DNA from: Hymenoscyphus infarciens | Lineage: Eukaryota > Ascomycota > Leotiomycetes > Helotiales > Helotiaceae | NCBI GenBank assembly: GCA_001414345.1 | Contig: LLCB01000301.1 | Location: forward strand, 1 to 64,000 | Length of the DNA stretch: 64,000 nt | Direction: 5' to 3' | In this document: one piece after another, positions 33,489-44,004 of the stretch | Position numbering within the stretch: the first letter of the stretch is position 1 | How the letters are laid out: each line of letters begins with the position of its first letter | Made by a program: the position numbers and the translations under genes | Notes under the pieces: generated by a model | What the model was told of the DNA's origin: nothing | Databases searched by the model: none | Seen by the model: the letters and a program-made list of their open reading frames with translations, nothing else

Positions 33489-35653
33489 TGTTGTTTATGG
33501 AGTTTTGAGGCTAAATCAATGTGGCGGATGGTTGGTGTCGACGGAGGTTCAAAGCATAGCTGGCTCGTTGGATATCAAATATTAATCAGAGAGCGACCGA
33601 TGTGATTCACACCAATGGGGTTGGTGATTCAGCATTACTCCGCCCTCTCAGCCTCCGAACATGGCCTCAATTTTATATCCTTCGCCCACGAGATCTTTCA
33701 TGCTTTGCTTACCCATTGCTGAATTAATTAATTCTATCTCTATAAGCTACATAACAAAGGTGTAAACTCAGATTTACAAGCTCCAAGAACACTCCGACTT
33801 TCTTGACATGATTTCATTGTCAATATGTCGTTGATCTTTTAAACAAAATGTGTATTGTTCAGTTATACAATGTAAATTTAAAGAAATCCATACTTCGTTT
33901 GCTTGTATTCTCGATTATTCAAGTTAAATGAATGGTATTTAAATAGAGCTTTGAATCTGTATACCATTGAAAGAAATCCACTTGACACTTTAAAGTAGTA
34001 GTAGAATCAGCGAACTCTAAAATTACTGACTCAAGTATACAAAGAAGCTAGGAGATGTAACAAAGTCCAGTACAGCATCTTTTTCCCTCGTGTTGTGGTG
34101 AGTGCCCCCTGAACGACTCGCACTTCCCAATCTCTAGATTACACCCGCAAGGCCGTAATTTCGATCCAAAACGCTTGTTTTGCAAACGTGAGGAGATTAA
34201 CTCGAACAAGTTTTACTTTGCATGGATTACGGACGATTTGTTCATCTTGGAGCTGGTTTCATGCCGGCCAAGATCGCTTTCTGGCATAGGATGCAATGAA
34301 TAGATTTCAATTTTGCGCCGAATGTGATGGCATTGCTGTTTTACAAGGGAAGTGATCTTTGAACTAGTATTTATCTCACGTATGTTTCCAGAATGAGCGT
34401 TTTGAAATGGGGATATCTTGGCACTGATATGAGTTTGGTTACTCCTTTTGATAATACACACGTGGATGCAATGGTAATGGTAGTAGTGAATGAATTTGGG
34501 ACACCGCGGTTGTTTAAGAAAGTCCAAGAAGACTAAAATTAAAAGATAGATCTCAGACGAACACGAAATCGAGAAATGCCCCCTTTCGAGTTTATTACGC
34601 GGAACTGTTTTTTTAAAACAAAGGTTTAAGCAGTGCTACACCACATGCCTTTTTTAAACCCCACATTAAGGAATTAAATGGTTTCACTGGCTTGCTTTCA
34701 AAAAACCAACCCCATAATTAAGCAAAGTTCGGGTAAGGCGAGACCAGGTACGACCCTGGAGCTCTCTACTCTGGTTTTAGTCAATTATCAATATCAGGAT
34801 ATTGTACGAGTCAAACATCAGTAGCAGAGTAATTATGAATTAATTTCTTGTTTTCTTCTTTGTCTTTTTAAGATAGAGAATACATGAACATGAAAGTCAC
34901 AAACATAGGAGGCGCCATTGAAACTGTGATAACGCGATGGTGGATACTCACAAATTAGCCATTCATTAGATCCCTCATGCCTGAACGTAGTTTTATTTTT
35001 ATTATCATATCTATCATAGTGGGGGTTCGCTCCCCCAACGTAAACGTATTTGTACACAAAAAGAGGAGCAGATCCATCTCAGACTACCTCCGCACTCGAT
35101 TGATTTCCTAATAAAGTACAGGGTGCAAATAAGTGCGATGGAGAGTATCCTCGATTCAGAACAAGCTCGGACGTACGAGTCCTTACACATAGGAGGAACA
35201 AGTAGTCTAACGTATATTCTCACGATGCATTTTTGATGATGGTAGTAGCATCGAGGAAATGGCAGATGAGTGCAGGAAAGGTTTTCCGGACAACATCAGC
35301 CTAGGTGGGATGAGGATTCGTCATATGAAGTCCAATTAAGGACAAACGTAATGTAAAGTAGCGGGTTCCGAGGATAGATGATTTAGCATAAGGCTGCAAG
35401 AGGCATTGTGCGAGGCTCGGAAGAAGTCATGAGATGATTTCAGGAAGAAGTCATGATGCTCATGTAATAAAGTTTTATGCAGCGTGATAAGAGCTTGTCG
35501 TTGAGATTCGTGAGCAAAGATGGAGGAAGGTGGAAAACGCGCCTACAGAGAAATAGTTGCGAGTGTTGAGGTAAAGGCCATCGCTTTGACCGTGGTTTGC
35601 CAATAGTCCCATGATTCTCCGCCAGGGTTTCTTTTGGTGTATGGCCTCCAAAA
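33489..35653. other. Intergenic DNA, 2.2 kb
   Basis: Short frames on both strands (for example 34213-34527 and 34833-35057, minus) show no domain. The stretch 34700-34780 contains aattaagcaaagttcgggta and gaccaggtacgaccctgg, vaguely like a 5S rRNA fragment but not foldable as one. The words gaagtcatga and tcatgatgctcatgtaataaag near 35420-35470 reappear in the coding strand complement region at 36935-36960, so part of the EST1-type gene may have been copied downstream. Confidence 0.4.
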
Positions 35654-36631
35654 TTAGTTCTTTCCCAACACGGATATTAACAACACCAATAATAATGCCG
35701 CGAGCGCCGTATTCTTGAAGAACCCCAACACATGAACGTGGTAGCTCCCATCCTCAAAGCCTCTGGCGACCCCAGTATTTTGGAACACGACTAACCATGA
35801 GAATGTTGTGGTTGGTGTAACCAACATATTTGCGAGAATCCACGGGTTTTGATATCGGCCATTTGGGGCGGGGATGGAAAGTGCAAGGATACCCGCTGAT
35901 GCGAATCCAAGTGATCCAATTACGAAGGCGGTTAGTTGTCGAGATTTCGGAAAGTCCGATAGCTTTTGTTGTAAAAACTTGATGTTGAGGCAGGCATTGA
36001 AAAGCCACAGCAGTGAAAGTTGCCACCCAGTAAGCCAGTCGCCCATTCCGACGAAAAATGAACCACCCGAGACCATGCTCATAGTGATCAATAAAAGATC
36101 GGCTCCTTTCCATCTGCCCTGGTCGCAATACGTGATAACAAAGTAGGCTGTAGACAGGAAAAGTCCCCAAGCGGTGTTCAAGAGCAACGGGCCGGATTGT
36201 TCCGTAACATGGAGATATTGCTCTTTCCAATACGTCCCAAATCCAACCCTGCTTTCATCATAAGGATTCCGGTCCAATGGTGCAGCAGCTGTGCCTTGAA
36301 AGAGAAGGAGTGGAAGTACTCCAGCAACTGTAAAGAGGTGTTTGTGACTCTGGATCAGTTTTAAAATCACCCTTATTGCAACTTCAATGACACGATATAT
36401 CGAATTCAATTTGATGTCATCTTTTTCCAAATTTTCGCAGTCATTGCGCCTGAATTCTTGATGGTGCACATGAAGGTGTTCCAGTGGTTGATTAGATTTG
36501 CCGTAGATAGACAGTTGCTGGAGAGTATCATGTTGACATATAACATCCAAATGGTGATATAAATGACCACATTGACGATGCCTTTTGTGTTCTGACTCCA
36601 GTTCTCGAATTTCGTCGTCTTCTATTGCCAT
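35654..36631 (-). CDS. C-terminal part of EST1-type protein fused to membrane segments
   Basis: An ORF of 325 codons that lies in the same frame as the gene upstream, separated from it by TGA at 36640-36638. It opens with RMAIEDDEIRELE and GHLYHHLDVI...DTLQQLSIYGKS, which matches the middle of fungal EST1/SMG7-type DNA/RNA-binding domain proteins (RYRMAIED ... GRLYHHLAILA ... NALQQL). Downstream it becomes a membrane protein with about six hydrophobic segments (LFTVAGVLPLLLF, LLLNTAWGLFLSTAYFVI, LLLITMSMVSGGSFFVGM, AFVIGSLGFASAGILAL, ALAALLLVLLISVL). If the stop is real, this half either starts at its own ATG (36631) or is dead. I treat both halves as one ancestral gene. Confidence 0.6.
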   Translation of the reverse strand: MAIEDDEIRELESEHKRHRQCGHLYHHLDVICQHDTLQQLSIYGKSNQPLEHLHVHHQEFRRNDCENLEKDDIKLNSIYRVIEVAIRVILKLIQSHKHLFTVAGVLPLLLFQGTAAAPLDRNPYDESRVGFGTYWKEQYLHVTEQSGPLLLNTAWGLFLSTAYFVITYCDQGRWKGADLLLITMSMVSGGSFFVGMGDWLTGWQLSLLWLFNACLNIKFLQQKLSDFPKSRQLTAFVIGSLGFASAGILALSIPAPNGRYQNPWILANMLVTPTTTFSWLVVFQNTGVARGFEDGSYHVHVLGFFKNTALAALLLVLLISVLGKN

Positions 36632-36637
36632 TCTATA

Positions 36638-38022
36638 TCAATGCTGAGTGAAACCAGTCCATACACGATTCCCAACAGCGCCGTTGTCAATTGTCACCCT
36701 ATATCTGCCTCGATTACCAAGGCATTCGACTGAAGTATCCTGAAGATCTTTCTCGTACAAAAGAGCCATAATACTATAAGCCATATGAATAAAGTCGAGC
36801 ATATGGCCCGAAGAAGTCGGCAGGCGATACCGTAAAAGCTCAAGAAAAGAATGGATTCCATGCCTCGGCATACTGTACTTGGAAGCTAGCCGCCTCAGGG
36901 CTGGACTAGATGAGGGATGTTGTGAAGCTAGTAAGAAGTCATGATGCTCGTGTAATAAAGTCCTGTGTAATGCAATAAGAGCTTGCCATTGTTCGTTTTT
37001 CAACTTTGAGGGGCTACCAGCTTCGGGCAAAGCAGCTTGCTTCTTATCCACCTCAATACACTTGGCTTCAACTATGACTAGCCCTGCATATATACCCTTT
37101 ACTTCTGACACAAGCTGCTCTTGAGATATAGGCCTGATGTCTTCACGGGAAGAACCTTGAAGACCACTTTGTGAAGATCTCCCAAATAATGCCGGTGATA
37201 GGTTCTGCTGGTTCTGGGTCACCGAGTTTTGCGATGACGTGAATGACCTGTGAGCCTTTTTTGGAAGTGCTTGAGCGCTCGACCTTTGCATTTGAACATC
37301 GGGGCCATTCATTGGTGCCCATAGCCCCTTCTTTTCAACACTGGCCCTTCCGCTCTTTATTTCTCTGGATGGCGACGAGGTAGACGAGTCGCGGAAGGGA
37401 GTAGTTGACCCGGGACTAATTCCTTCATCGAATGCGTGTCTTTTTCTGCTCGGTTGTTGACAGTTTTCGTCTGAGAGGTCTTTCATGGTTACATCCTCAC
37501 TGGCGCCAGGACTTTCGATGTTCAAGTCCCTCAAGCTAGCAAGGCTGCAGCTCCGCCTTACTGCTGGCGAACTCAGTGGCCGCTTATTTCGTGGGGATTG
37601 TTCCGGGATGGACCTGCGAGGTTCTAAAGGTATTTTAGTTGTACTTGAAGGCAATTAGCATAGCTCTGTAAAGTAGTCGATCGTGAGAAGGAATTGAAAA
37701 TGAATACTTCGTCGAAAGGGAAGAAGGGGTTTCGTTTGTGATGTTGGTTTTTTTTTTGAGAGAGAGTTAGAACTAACCATTTTTCCAAACATCCAGCCTC
37801 GAATCTAGTGCGGTAACGACGTAGTTTACTCTCGTCCCATGGTAGCAAATCACTGTGGTCTTCCAAAGCCTGCTGCCAGAGAATTTCGCAATTGGTGAAA
37901 ATGCGGCGCTCCGGACACAATTTGCAAGCCCAACTCTTGGTTGATTTTGCATTTTGTTGTTGATGCTGGATCCAGAGTTGATCCATGCCCAACTTTTGCG
38001 GCTTTTGGGGTGGGGTCATCGT
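36638..38022 (-). CDS. EST1/SMG7-type domain protein, N-terminal part
   Basis: Two exons (38022-37778, 37643-36638; 134-bp intron) give 416 residues ending at an in-frame TGA. Exon 1 has a CxxC-type zinc-binding stretch (WACKLCPERRIFTNCEILWQ). A long Ser-rich disordered part follows, then the EST1 DNA/RNA-binding domain signature: EAKCIEVDKKQAAL, EQWQALIALHRTLLHEHHDF, HPSSSPALRRLASKYSMP and ECLGNRGRYRV. Such proteins are abundant in Pezizomycotina; roles in telomere or RNA binding are by homology only. After GFTQH the frame meets TGA and then continues YRMAIEDDEI, which repeats the RYRVTID region, so there is also a small duplication at the break. An upstream ATG at 38172 is possible. Confidence 0.72.
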
Positions 38023-38453
38023 TGCCGATCGCCTCGTCCTCCGACAAGAAGTTGAACGCTGGGGGAACTCGGAAGGTGGGAAAGAATGTGAGAAGCCGAA
38101 TAGGGTTGTTGCTAGAGCGAGGGTTGTAAATCTGGAAATGAATGGATAGTTGTGTTGGGTCGGTGAGAGCAACGAAATCGAAGGCCGGAGGGGTGAGGGA
38201 CGAATTGTCAGAATTTCATCTCCGCAGCGACGAGGCTCTGCCCAGCTGAACAGAAAGTGAGGCTGTTAAGCGAGTGATTGACGGCATCGTGGTTTTGGAT
38301 CCTCAACCACACCCCAATACCCATCTCGCCTGATAATTCCTCGCCTCCACCTCCTCGCAATCCAAACCCATTGAAATCTCCATTCAACCCGAAGTTTGAG
38401 AACGATCCCACGGCGATTTACGAAGTCCTCTCACCGAGCTCATCGAGTTGGCA

Positions 38454-39218
38454 ATGTGTGATCGAATACAAACCCCAGGATCTCCAAACCCCTCAATACT
38501 CGCAAACAATACGAAAAACCTGGAGCGAAAAGATAAACACCGACCCAGAAGTAGAAATTCAATCAAAAAGAGCAATGGAGGTTCATTGTCCGTAGCAGCC
38601 GGAAGCGCTGTTATCATACAGCGCTTCTGCCCACTGCCGCAATGTAATTCAGATGGGAGGTCTAGCTTTCTGTGGAAAAACGACTGGCTGCGCCACGAGG
38701 ACAAGATAGCCACGGGACGTTTTAGTCGAGCGATAGGGAGTTTGATAGAGAGCTCGAATTCTAGAATTCAAGAAAGCATAGCGAAACATAAAAACTTGGA
38801 GAACATGCTGGTTAGTGAGATCGAATCGCACTTGCAATTCAAATTCTGGCTAACAAATCAATGACAGAGAACATGCACACGAATCGTTGACGACCCTCCA
38901 CCCCCTCTCTTTCTCATCGCATGCATCACCTTCGCCTTTGCAATAACTGCATTTCGACATTCTCATCGAAAAGATGGATATCAGGATCATATAATAGGGT
39001 TGGCGCTGTTAGGTGGTATATCGGTGGCCGCCATATCAGAGGGATTCCTTCTCTCGCTGAAGACGTTGTTGCCATGGTCCGTCATCGCGGGCTTGGTTTT
39101 GAGTTCTTTGGTACATCGCATTCCGGGGTTGCGATCAAGAGGGCGCGATGATGGACGAATATATGAAGATATGGAGAAGGAGTTGAGGTTGGATGGAAGG
39201 GGGTCTGTGTCAGACTAA
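38454..39218 (+). CDS. Two-exon membrane protein, unknown function
   Basis: Exon 1 38454-38810 and exon 2 38868-39218 with a 57-bp phase-0 intron (gttagt..gacag) give 235 residues. The first half is Ser/Lys-rich and then helical (RHEDKIATGRFSRAIG, SRIQESIAKHKNLENML). Exon 2 starts RTCTRIVDDPPPP and holds a hydrophobic helix (FLIACITFAFAITAF), then IIGLALLGGISVAAISEGFL and WSVIAGLVLSSLV, so two or three membrane segments. The tail is charged. I do not recognise the family. It is divergent from the EST1-type gene, about 430 bp between ATGs, and the true start could lie farther upstream. Confidence 0.55.
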
Positions 39219-39910
39219 AATTCGAAACGGGTCCACTCCGTTTGCTTGCTAGTAGTGTAAAACAAGAAATCAAAGACATGTCAAATCCCATTTTATATTG
39301 CACTGTTCTCTTGTACAATTTAAGCACCCAAGAGTGTGGTGCTCTAGCTACTGACATTCCCAAACCTTTCTTTTCTTCTTTTTTCTTGAGAAATTCAGCG
39401 ACCAAAAGTTCATTCTCCCTTTCGAATTTTGAAAGATTAGATCAATTATGCGGAGCTTCTATATCTGAGATATTAAGATTCCGTGTGTTACATTAATTAC
39501 GGCGGTCTGATTGCGCTTTAAAAAGAAACGAAAAACCTTGACGATGAAAATAAGAAGTATTTTGATAGTAGAAAGTTATTGCTGTTGAGAAAGAAAATCT
39601 ACTATAACATGGAAGACGGAAAGTGTTTCCAAGTACAATAAAGTAACAGTAAGTTTATGCTTTGATTTGATTCAAGTGCAAGTTATATCAGGTATATAAA
39701 TGGCGACCAGTGCCTCGGACCAGCCTCCGAGAAATAAAAGTAATTAATTGAAATGTTCCTGTTCACACTACTAGTTGTTCTCATGTTGGATATGTATATA
39801 CTTTACCAAAATCACAAAAAGGATAGACCAGCTCACTGAACTTATCTCATCACTAAGCTGCCATATAGAATTAATAAGACATTCGTCCTTTCCTCTTCTC
39901 ATGAAACAGA
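39219..39910. other. Intergenic spacer between convergent genes
   Basis: About 690 bp, AT-rich toward the quinone oxidoreductase gene, with no supported gene. Confidence 0.45.
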
Positions 39911-41052
39911 CTACACCTCCCCAATAGTACAAATAATCTTCCCCATACTATTATTCGCTTCCATATACTCATGTGCCTTCACAACATCCTCCCACTTAAA
40001 CACCTTATCCACAAAAATCTTCAACTTCCCACTCTCAAAGCCATCCAAGTACCCCTCCAACTTATCCCTCAATCGTCCCTGATACGTCAAATTCCTACTC
40101 CTCAAACTACTTCCCTCAAATCTCACCCGTCTCGTTACGAGCTTCGTAATATCCACACCAGCAGGCAACTTCGTTCCGCTCAAGAATCCCAAAATCACAA
40201 CATGTCCATCCACAGCCGCAGTATCGAGATTACCTTGGAAATAAGAGGGGCCGACGAAATCGACGATGACATCTACTCCTTTTCCATCTGTGGCTTTCAT
40301 GATTTCTTCGGACCAATTTTGGGTTTTGTAGTTGAATCCGGCTGTTGCGCCGAGGGTGTTGACGCAAAAGTCGATTTTCTCTTGGGAACCAGCTGTCACA
40401 AAAACCTTCGAGGCACCAGAGAGTAAGGAGAGCTGGATTCCCGATATTGAGACTGCTGATGCTCCAGCATGCCATAGGACGGAGTTGCCTGGTTTAAATT
40501 CGCCGATTAGGTGAAGAGCTTGGGTTGCTGTTATCCATGTCTATATTTCATCAACATTTCTCGTTCCTTTTCTTGGAAGGAAAATAAACACACCTCGGGT
40601 ATTCCGGCAGCCTCAACCCAGCTCAAATGCCCCGGCTTATGCAAAAGCATATGCGTACTGACAGCAATGTATTCCGCATAAGCACCTCCATACGCCAATC
40701 CAAAAACCTCATCACCCTCCTTAAAACCTTCTCTTGCATCCCCAAATCCTTCTTTTATGGGACCAAGATTCTCAATTGTGCCGCTGAATTCAACACCGAG
40801 AGTGTTGGGTGCGCCGGCTGGAACGGGATAGTGTCCTTGTCGTTGCAATAGGTCCATGCGATTGAGACCGAAGGCTTTGATTTTAACGAGGGCTTCTCCT
40901 GGGCCGGCGTTGGGTTTGGGAATGGAGTCAATGAAGAGGGATGAGGCTGGGCCTTTGGAATCTTTGATTCCTGGGACGGTGTTAGCAGTTTTGGTTTATA
41001 TATTTTATGATTGGGAAGGGGACGAACCGACTGCGCGCATGGTTTCAGCCAT
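39911..41052 (-). CDS. Zinc-independent quinone oxidoreductase (zeta-crystallin/PIG3-like MDR)
   Basis: Three exons (41052-41028, 40970-40594, 40540-39911) give 343 residues. Exon 1 encodes only MAETMRAV plus one base. The product is a medium-chain NADPH oxidoreductase of the TP53I3/PIG3 type, which reduces quinones in the cytosol. Features: AFGLNRMDLLQRQGHYPVP, LGVEFSGTI, GDEVFGLAYGGAYAEY, IPEVTWITATQAL and the cofactor-binding fold VLWHAGASAVSISGIQL; the later KGVDVIVDFVGPSYF and GHVVILGFLSG are also typical. No zinc-binding Cys cluster is present. The family usually has GVGxxAxQL where this gene has AVSISGIQL. Confidence 0.9.
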
Positions 41053-41709
41053 GATGCCGGGGTTTCTGAATGGAGGGTGACTTGGGGAAATTGGAAGCGT
41101 TTGAGTTTGCAATTGTGGAACTGTTTCTCTTTATTAAAGAAGAGAGTTATTATGCGTTTTGAAGCTATCGCGCGCTGGTTGAGTGGAAAGAGTGTTGACG
41201 TGAATGGTGGGGTTAAATTGATGACGACAGCGGGGCCCTACGGGTAGGTAAAACCAGGCCGATTTTGATGTCTATAAGATAGTTATTTCTAACCTCTAAA
41301 AGACGTTGGCAAAGATGTGAAAAAAATCTAGAAATGCTTCTCTAATTCTATTCATTCACTGCTATAGTTCTTCCATCTTCTAATTTATGAGTATTACTTG
41401 ATTTTGTGGCCTGTTGAGGGGTGTCAAAATCGGCCCCTTTTTTCCACCCTTTTTTTTTCTACCTGTAGAGCGGGGTAACTCCGTAAAACGCAAATCGCTT
41501 ACCAACACAATATTGAAGGATTAGAATTTGAAGTAGAGGAACACCTTATCGTTGGGGTCCAAGATCATGTTCTCCATATGTGAAGTGAGTTCAAAGCAGC
41601 TTCACGATAAGTACAAGTACAGTAAGATTCTCAATCATCCTTCTACGTAAACCCATGAGAATATATTTTATCTAAATGGGAACAATTCCTCCATTTTTCG
41701 ATTATTAAT

Positions 41710-41890
41710 GGCTTACTCGCTATTTTTGGGGGCCAAATATTGGCTAGCTTACTCGAAGTTCAATAGCTTACTCGCCAAATATTTAGTGGCTTACTCGCAT
41801 TTTGATAGTTTACTCACAACTCCTTTTTGGTCCCCAAATATTTGTTAGCCCACTGGCTACTTGAAGGTAGCTTCCTCACAAGGCCTTGTC
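41710..41890. repeat. Array of gcttactcg motifs
   Basis: The word (t)ggcttactcgc or a close variant occurs about five times at irregular spacing of 20-35 bp, mixed with repeats of ccaaatatt. The reverse complement, cgagtaagc, reappears as a small array near 61351. Confidence 0.65.
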
Positions 41891-41954
41891 ACAAAAACTG
41901 AATCATACTAGACCCCTCATCGTACCTTTTTAGTACAGTGTTAAACAATTTTTC

Positions 41955-42065
41955 CAAGATGTCAGGAAAAAGATGTCAGAATGAATGTCAGAAAAGTGTC
42001 AGAAACACACCCAAATTTCCGACATTGAGAAAATTCTGACAAGAGTAGAAAAATGTCAGAAAATG
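41955..42065. repeat. Array of tgtcagaa motifs
   Basis: gatgtcagg, gatgtcagaa, aatgtcagaa, agtgtcagaa and aatgtcagaa occur within about 110 bp, together with inverted forms (ttctgaca, ccgacat), about 200 bp upstream of the NmrA-like gene. Confidence 0.65.
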
Positions 42066-42256
42066 AAGATATTCATATACAGATCGTAACAAGATTTGAC
42101 TTCAAGAGAATCAAAAGAGATCTCAATTGAGTCTATATAAGGAATAACAAAGATCCCCAATATGAAGAGCAAATCTACTCCAGTCACTGCACTTTCCAAT
42201 CTCTTCTCAAACCAAGAGCTCAGCACCTATGCTCTTTCTCCTACATACCAATCGAA

Positions 42257-43632
42257 ATGTCTCAAGAAATCAAAAACATCCTCTTCATAGGGGTAAGCCG
42301 TCCCACCCACCAGTTCTTCCAAATCTCCCCTCTCCAATTCCCAAATCCAAAGCAAGCCAAAAACTAACCACCATCCAACAACAGGCAAGCGGTAACCTCG
42401 GCTCCTCCGTCCTACAAACCCTCATCGCCTCCCAAAAATTCAACCTCTCAGTCCTCACTCGCCCCGAATCAACAGCCGTCTTCCCCCCAGAAGTTCAAGT
42501 CTTCCGCTCCAGCTACGATGTAAAAAATCACCCCTTCTTGCCCAAATCTATCCTTTATCCTCTTTTCTCTCTGAACCCCTTTCCTCCCAACCTTCACATC
42601 TCTTACCCTCTCCTTGTCACATCACCTCAGAAACTAACCCTCCCCCGCAGAACATCCAAACACTCACCCCAGCATTCACCTCCCAAGACGCAATACTCTG
42701 CACCCTAAACCACCACACCTGGACCTCCCAATTCCTCTTCATAGACCTAGCTCTCTCCCTTGGAGTCCAACGCTTCATGCCCTCTGAATTCGGGAGAACA
42801 CGCTGAACCCCAAGGTAGCTGCGCTATGGGGAAGTGCGGGGGCCGTGAAGAAGGAAGTAATTGATTACCTCAAGAAACACGAGGGAAAAGGGATGACATG
42901 GACGGGTATCGCAACCGGGACATTTTTCGAATGGGTGAGTTCTTTTCTCCTCCTAACATCCTCTTTTTCCTCCCCTTCCACTTTGCCCTCCCCTTCTCTA
43001 TTCATTCCCCCTACCCTTAAATTTCCCACCTTCTCTTCTCATAACCCCCAGGAGTCAAAAGAAGAAGAAGAAGAAGAAGAACGAGAAAAACTAACCACCA
43101 AAACACCAAAAAAACAGGGCCTCAAAAATTCCCTCTACGGCATCTCCCTCCCCACCCACACAGCAACACTCTACCACCCCCCCGCCTCCGAGACCCCCTT
43201 CACCCACAGCACCATCCCCCAAATCGCCCGCGCACTCCTCGCCGTCCTCTCCCATCCATCCAACAAATACATCTACATCCACTCCTTCACCGCTTCCCAA
43301 TCCAAAATCCTTTCTGTCCTCCAAAGTACCATCTTCACCTCAACCTCCGCAAAAATCAACACCCTTCGGCCCAAGGAAAATGCGAAACCCAAGGAGAAAG
43401 TAAGCCATGGAACATCACACACACCTCCTTGGCGCAAGCAGGGAAGGAAGGCGGGGAGAAATTATCCAAAGGTGATTTCGCAGGGGCCGCGTTGTTGTTA
43501 CATGTCAACTTTCTGGGGGAGGGGTATGGAAGTGATTTTGAGAGGGATGAGGTTCTGGGAAACGAGTTGCTTGGGTTAGAAGGGGAGGATTTGGAAGGGG
43601 TCGTGCGGGGGGTTGTTGAGGGGAGAGTTTAA
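42257..43632 (+). pseudogene. NmrA-like/isoflavone reductase family gene with frameshifts
   Basis: The start MSQEIKNILFIG joins across an intron (42293-42385 region, caacag) to ASGNLGSSVLQTL, the Rossmann NADP loop of NmrA-like proteins. Then NLSVLTRP, an intron (gtaaaaaat..cccgcag), DAILCTLNHHTW, and LGVQRFMPSEFG. One base is missing right after FG (about 42792), because the conserved ENTLNPKVAAL, GAVKKEVIDYLKKHEG and MTWTGIATGTFFEW lie in the next frame. A further intron (about 42934-43119, with a GAA run) leads to GLKNSLYGI. Another shift near 43340-43380 separates INTLRPKEN from the C-terminal WNITHTSLAQAGKE...VRGVVEGRV ending at 43632. Two one-base shifts suggest a recent pseudogene; assembly error is the alternative. 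Confidence 0.75.
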
Positions 43633-44004
43633 GGAGTAGGTACGTGGTGTGGAGAGTGGGTGGGTGGTAGAAAAACAGACTGACTTCAGTGGTTGAGGAT
43701 TTGGAAGCGACTATAAGACGCTCCGTTGAAGTGAGTGGGGGAGAAAAGTGACGCGAGTAGACAGAAAAACGGGGGTCGCTTGGAGGCTCGTTCATGGGTT
43801 TGGAATGTAGAGCGAACAGACCGACTTCGGCCTCCAAGGAAAAGATTTGTAAAAGAAGGGGAAATTTTCTAATAATTGGATTTTCATCTCTAGCAAAAAT
43901 TTAGAAGTCTCTTTTTCACGAAAGTCAAAGAAAAATCCGTAAAACGCCCGTAAAAAATGCACCCTCATGAAGCACAATTCTCGATGAATATAGACACAGA
44001 AGAA
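43633..44004. other. Intergenic spacer
   Basis: 372 bp between convergent genes, nothing recognised. Confidence 0.45.

Larger units (their letters stand above)
41053..42256. other. Intergenic DNA with two short-motif arrays
   Basis: No gene is seen. It contains a gcttactcg array at about 41710-41890 and a tgtcagaa array at about 41955-42065, listed separately. The last 60 bp before the NmrA-like gene are CT-rich, as in a promoter. Confidence 0.5.

Noticed and set aside
34690..34790. 5S rRNA-like words (aattaagcaaagttcgggta, gaccaggtacgaccctgg)
   Set aside because: The order and pairing of 5S helices cannot be built, and no internal promoter boxes are recognisable.
43000..43330. Minus-strand Gly/Val-rich ORF opposite the NmrA-like gene
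   Set aside because: Off-frame reading of a Pro/Thr/Ser-rich exon.
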